A stretch of 8,420 nucleotides of DNA from Candidatus Poribacteria bacterium (GTDB lineage: Bacteria; Poribacteria; WGA-4E; UBA9662): positions 16,460 to 24,879 of the forward strand of contig PACG01000080.1 of assembly GCA_002699335.1 (NCBI GenBank), read 5' to 3'. A program made the translations under genes and the position numbers. Under the pieces are notes generated by a model. That model made no database searches. It worked only from the letters and a program-made list of their open reading frames with translations, and was not told the origin of the DNA. Of the stretch, positions 7,251 through 8,420 are shown piece after piece (the stretch's first letter is position 1; each line of letters begins with the position of its first letter).

Positions 7251-7501
7251 GTCTACATTCAGCAACTATTGGCTGCTAAAGGGAATGAAGACCAGCAGTT
7301 GTAGTTATTTTAAAATTACCACTAAGATCATGAGTGAACAGAGATGGCATCTAACTCTTAACTCTCCAATCAGAAATGATGGTAGGAAAAAGGCGGTTAT
7401 GGGTAATGACGGCAAAGGATATGTTATAGAGACCAGGTTAATTGGGGTCAGGTCAATCTAAGCAACGCTGACCCGGGATTGGCGGCTAATCTAAATGGCT
7501 T
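7251..7501. other. Non-coding or decayed stretch with an inverted repeat at 7445-7474
   Basis: No plausible gene is visible. The segment AATTGGGGTCAGGTC (7440-7454) resembles a motif I recall at the borders of REP-associated Y1 transposases. GGGTCAG (7445-7451) and CTGACCC (7468-7474) form a 7-bp inverted repeat with a 16-base loop. These could be the edge of a lost mobile element. No transposase gene lies beside it. Confidence 0.25.
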
Positions 7502-7981
7502 CAACTATTTCCTGGTTGGCCGCAAGACCAACGAAGATGTTTTTATGTTGCGCAAATACATGGCTAGCTTTAACTGGGCAATGCGATTGAATCGAGCATC
7601 CATGAACACAACAACGCGATTCTTTGGCAGAATCGTGTTACACTGCTGTTCAACAACGTCATAACCAAACATGTCATAATCTGGCCAATGTCCATATGCC
7701 TCGACATTCTCAGGACTTTCCGTGTCACTAAACGGCACTTTCGTCACTTCACTGTAGGATTCTAATTGTTCAGATGAACCTGTGGCAACTTCGGTGCGTA
7801 CCACGCCCTAAATATCTGCGCCCTGCGCAAGTGGAGGTACAACATAAACCGTAACTTCAATGTAGCGGAGGCCCACATCGTAATCGTCTAGGAATTTCGC
7901 ATAAGATTTGCTGAGCTCAGTTTCCAAGCGCTGAGCCACTGCGGGGGGCACCCAGAGATCTATCAAAATTGGAAAAGTGTT
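7502..7981 (-). pseudogene. Unrecognised gene remnant with one internal TAG
   Basis: Reading on the minus strand, the frame is open from 7981 to a TAG at 7502-7504 except for one TAG at 7808-7810, while the opposite strand is riddled with stops. The translated pieces look like real protein: FPILIDLWVPPAVAQRLETE, then DDYDVGLRYIEVTVYVVPP before the stop, and VEAYGHWPDYDMFGYDVVEQ and PKNRVVVFMDARFNRIAQLK after it. The frame begins just after a TAA with no ATG or ribosome site; a short frame from ATG 8019 could join it only through a frameshift. After the TAG a GTG at 7804 could restart. I do not recognise the family. It is best described as a degraded hypothetical gene sitting between two divergent FGE-family genes. 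Confidence 0.5.
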
Positions 7982-8032
7982 TTAGACCAACGTTGATTTA
8001 GTTTTAATCGCGTAAACATGAGAGGATCAAAA

Positions 8033-8420
8033 ATGAGAGAGCTAGCTAGTTTGTTGATATTGGTTGTTTGGGTGGGTTTAGTTCAAGCTGAAGATGCTAG
8101 AGAAGTAGTGGTTGAAAGTGCCAAGGAGTTAAAGGGAATTAATGCTAAGAAGATCACTTGGAAGAAAGATGGGGACAAGATGATTTTAGTACCTGGTGAG
8201 TATGAGGAGAAGAAAACCTATGACCGCCTTGGAAAACCTATTTACCAAAAGAGTAAAAGTTGAGGGGAGTCTGGGTGATTACTGGATGGATGCAACAGAG
8301 GTGACGGTTAGTCAATTCAAGAAGTTTTTGACATCGACGGACTATCAATTTGATGGTGAATGGTGGGAAGTTGTCTATAAATACTCACTCACGGATAAAC
8401 ATCCGATGATTTACGTGTCA
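8033..8420 (+). pseudogene. Secreted FGE-family (SUMF1-like) protein, frameshifted near 8250 and cut by the window end
   Basis: ATG 8033 follows AGAGGA with six bases between; an in-frame ATG at 8018 lacks such a site. The first 20 residues are a signal peptide (MRELASLLILVVWVGLVQAE, likely cut after VQA). The frame goes on through INAKKITWKKDGDKMILVPG and KKTYDRLGKPIYQK and hits TGA at 8261-8263. From about 8250 another frame stays open to the window end and reads RVKVEGSLGDYWMDATEVTV, SQFKKFL and TDKHPMIYVS, the standard second part of an FGE-sulfatase domain. A single missing base near 8247-8253 (CCAAAAGAG) explains both. The family is a secreted SUMF1/EgtB/PvdO-type domain protein; whether the catalytic cysteines exist cannot be seen because the C-terminus is missing. 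Sequencing error is the alternative to true pseudogenisation. Confidence 0.8.

Noticed and set aside
7479..7664. A 61-codon plus-strand frame
   Set aside because: Beyond it the plus strand is full of stops, while the minus strand stays open for 160 codons with one TAG.
1..8420. CRISPR array, tRNA or rRNA genes
   Set aside because: No regularly spaced repeats and no tRNA- or rRNA-like segments were seen by eye. The only notable repeat is the 678-bp tandem duplication.

Overview
The window looks like bacterial chromosome from an uncultivated glycan-degrading lineage. A secreted protein related to formylglycine-generating enzyme (FGE), an FGE-like domain fused to a sialidase-like domain, a Cys-type sulfatase, a sugar-acid dehydratase and a DapA-family lyase occur together. 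That mix resembles Candidatus Poribacteria or related marine or sponge-associated groups (for example Planctomycetes-like bacteria). The assignment rests on family resemblance from memory; no marker gene is present.

Layout: all genes from 7041 down to 1 lie on the minus strand and read as one catabolic cluster. In transcription order they are: (i) an FGE-like/sialidase-like fusion (7041-4984); (ii) after 29 bp, a type I sulfatase with an intact C-T-P-S-R motif (4954-3476); (iii) a dihydrodipicolinate synthase/N-acetylneuraminate lyase family protein whose start overlaps the sulfatase stop as ATGA (3479-2556); (iv) a possible internal promoter with a 21-bp dyad (2453-2488); (v) two tandem paralogues of a secreted F5/8 type C-like domain protein (2426-1801 and 1722-1099), each broken by an in-frame TAG and a single-base frameshift; (vi) an enolase-superfamily sugar-acid dehydratase whose metal-ligand and histidine spacing equals that of D-galactonate dehydratase (1061 to beyond the window start).

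Upstream, 7042-8032 is a decayed intergenic region. It holds a minus-strand gene remnant with one internal TAG (7981-7502), a weak transposase-like start (7167-7250) and a short motif resembling the borders of REP-associated transposases. On the plus strand a secreted FGE-family protein begins at 8033, is frameshifted near 8250 and runs out of the window.

Inferred role: release of sulfate and of a terminal sugar or sugar acid from a sulfated glycan, dehydration of the sugar acid to a 2-keto-3-deoxy acid, and aldol cleavage by the DapA-family enzyme. Two active-site substitutions are the most unusual points. The FGE-like domain lacks the catalytic cysteines. The DapA-family protein keeps the Schiff-base lysine but has lost the usual Tyr and Thr of the proton relay. 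The four large enzymes are intact while four accessory reading frames are broken, which suggests ongoing decay of surface or accessory functions.
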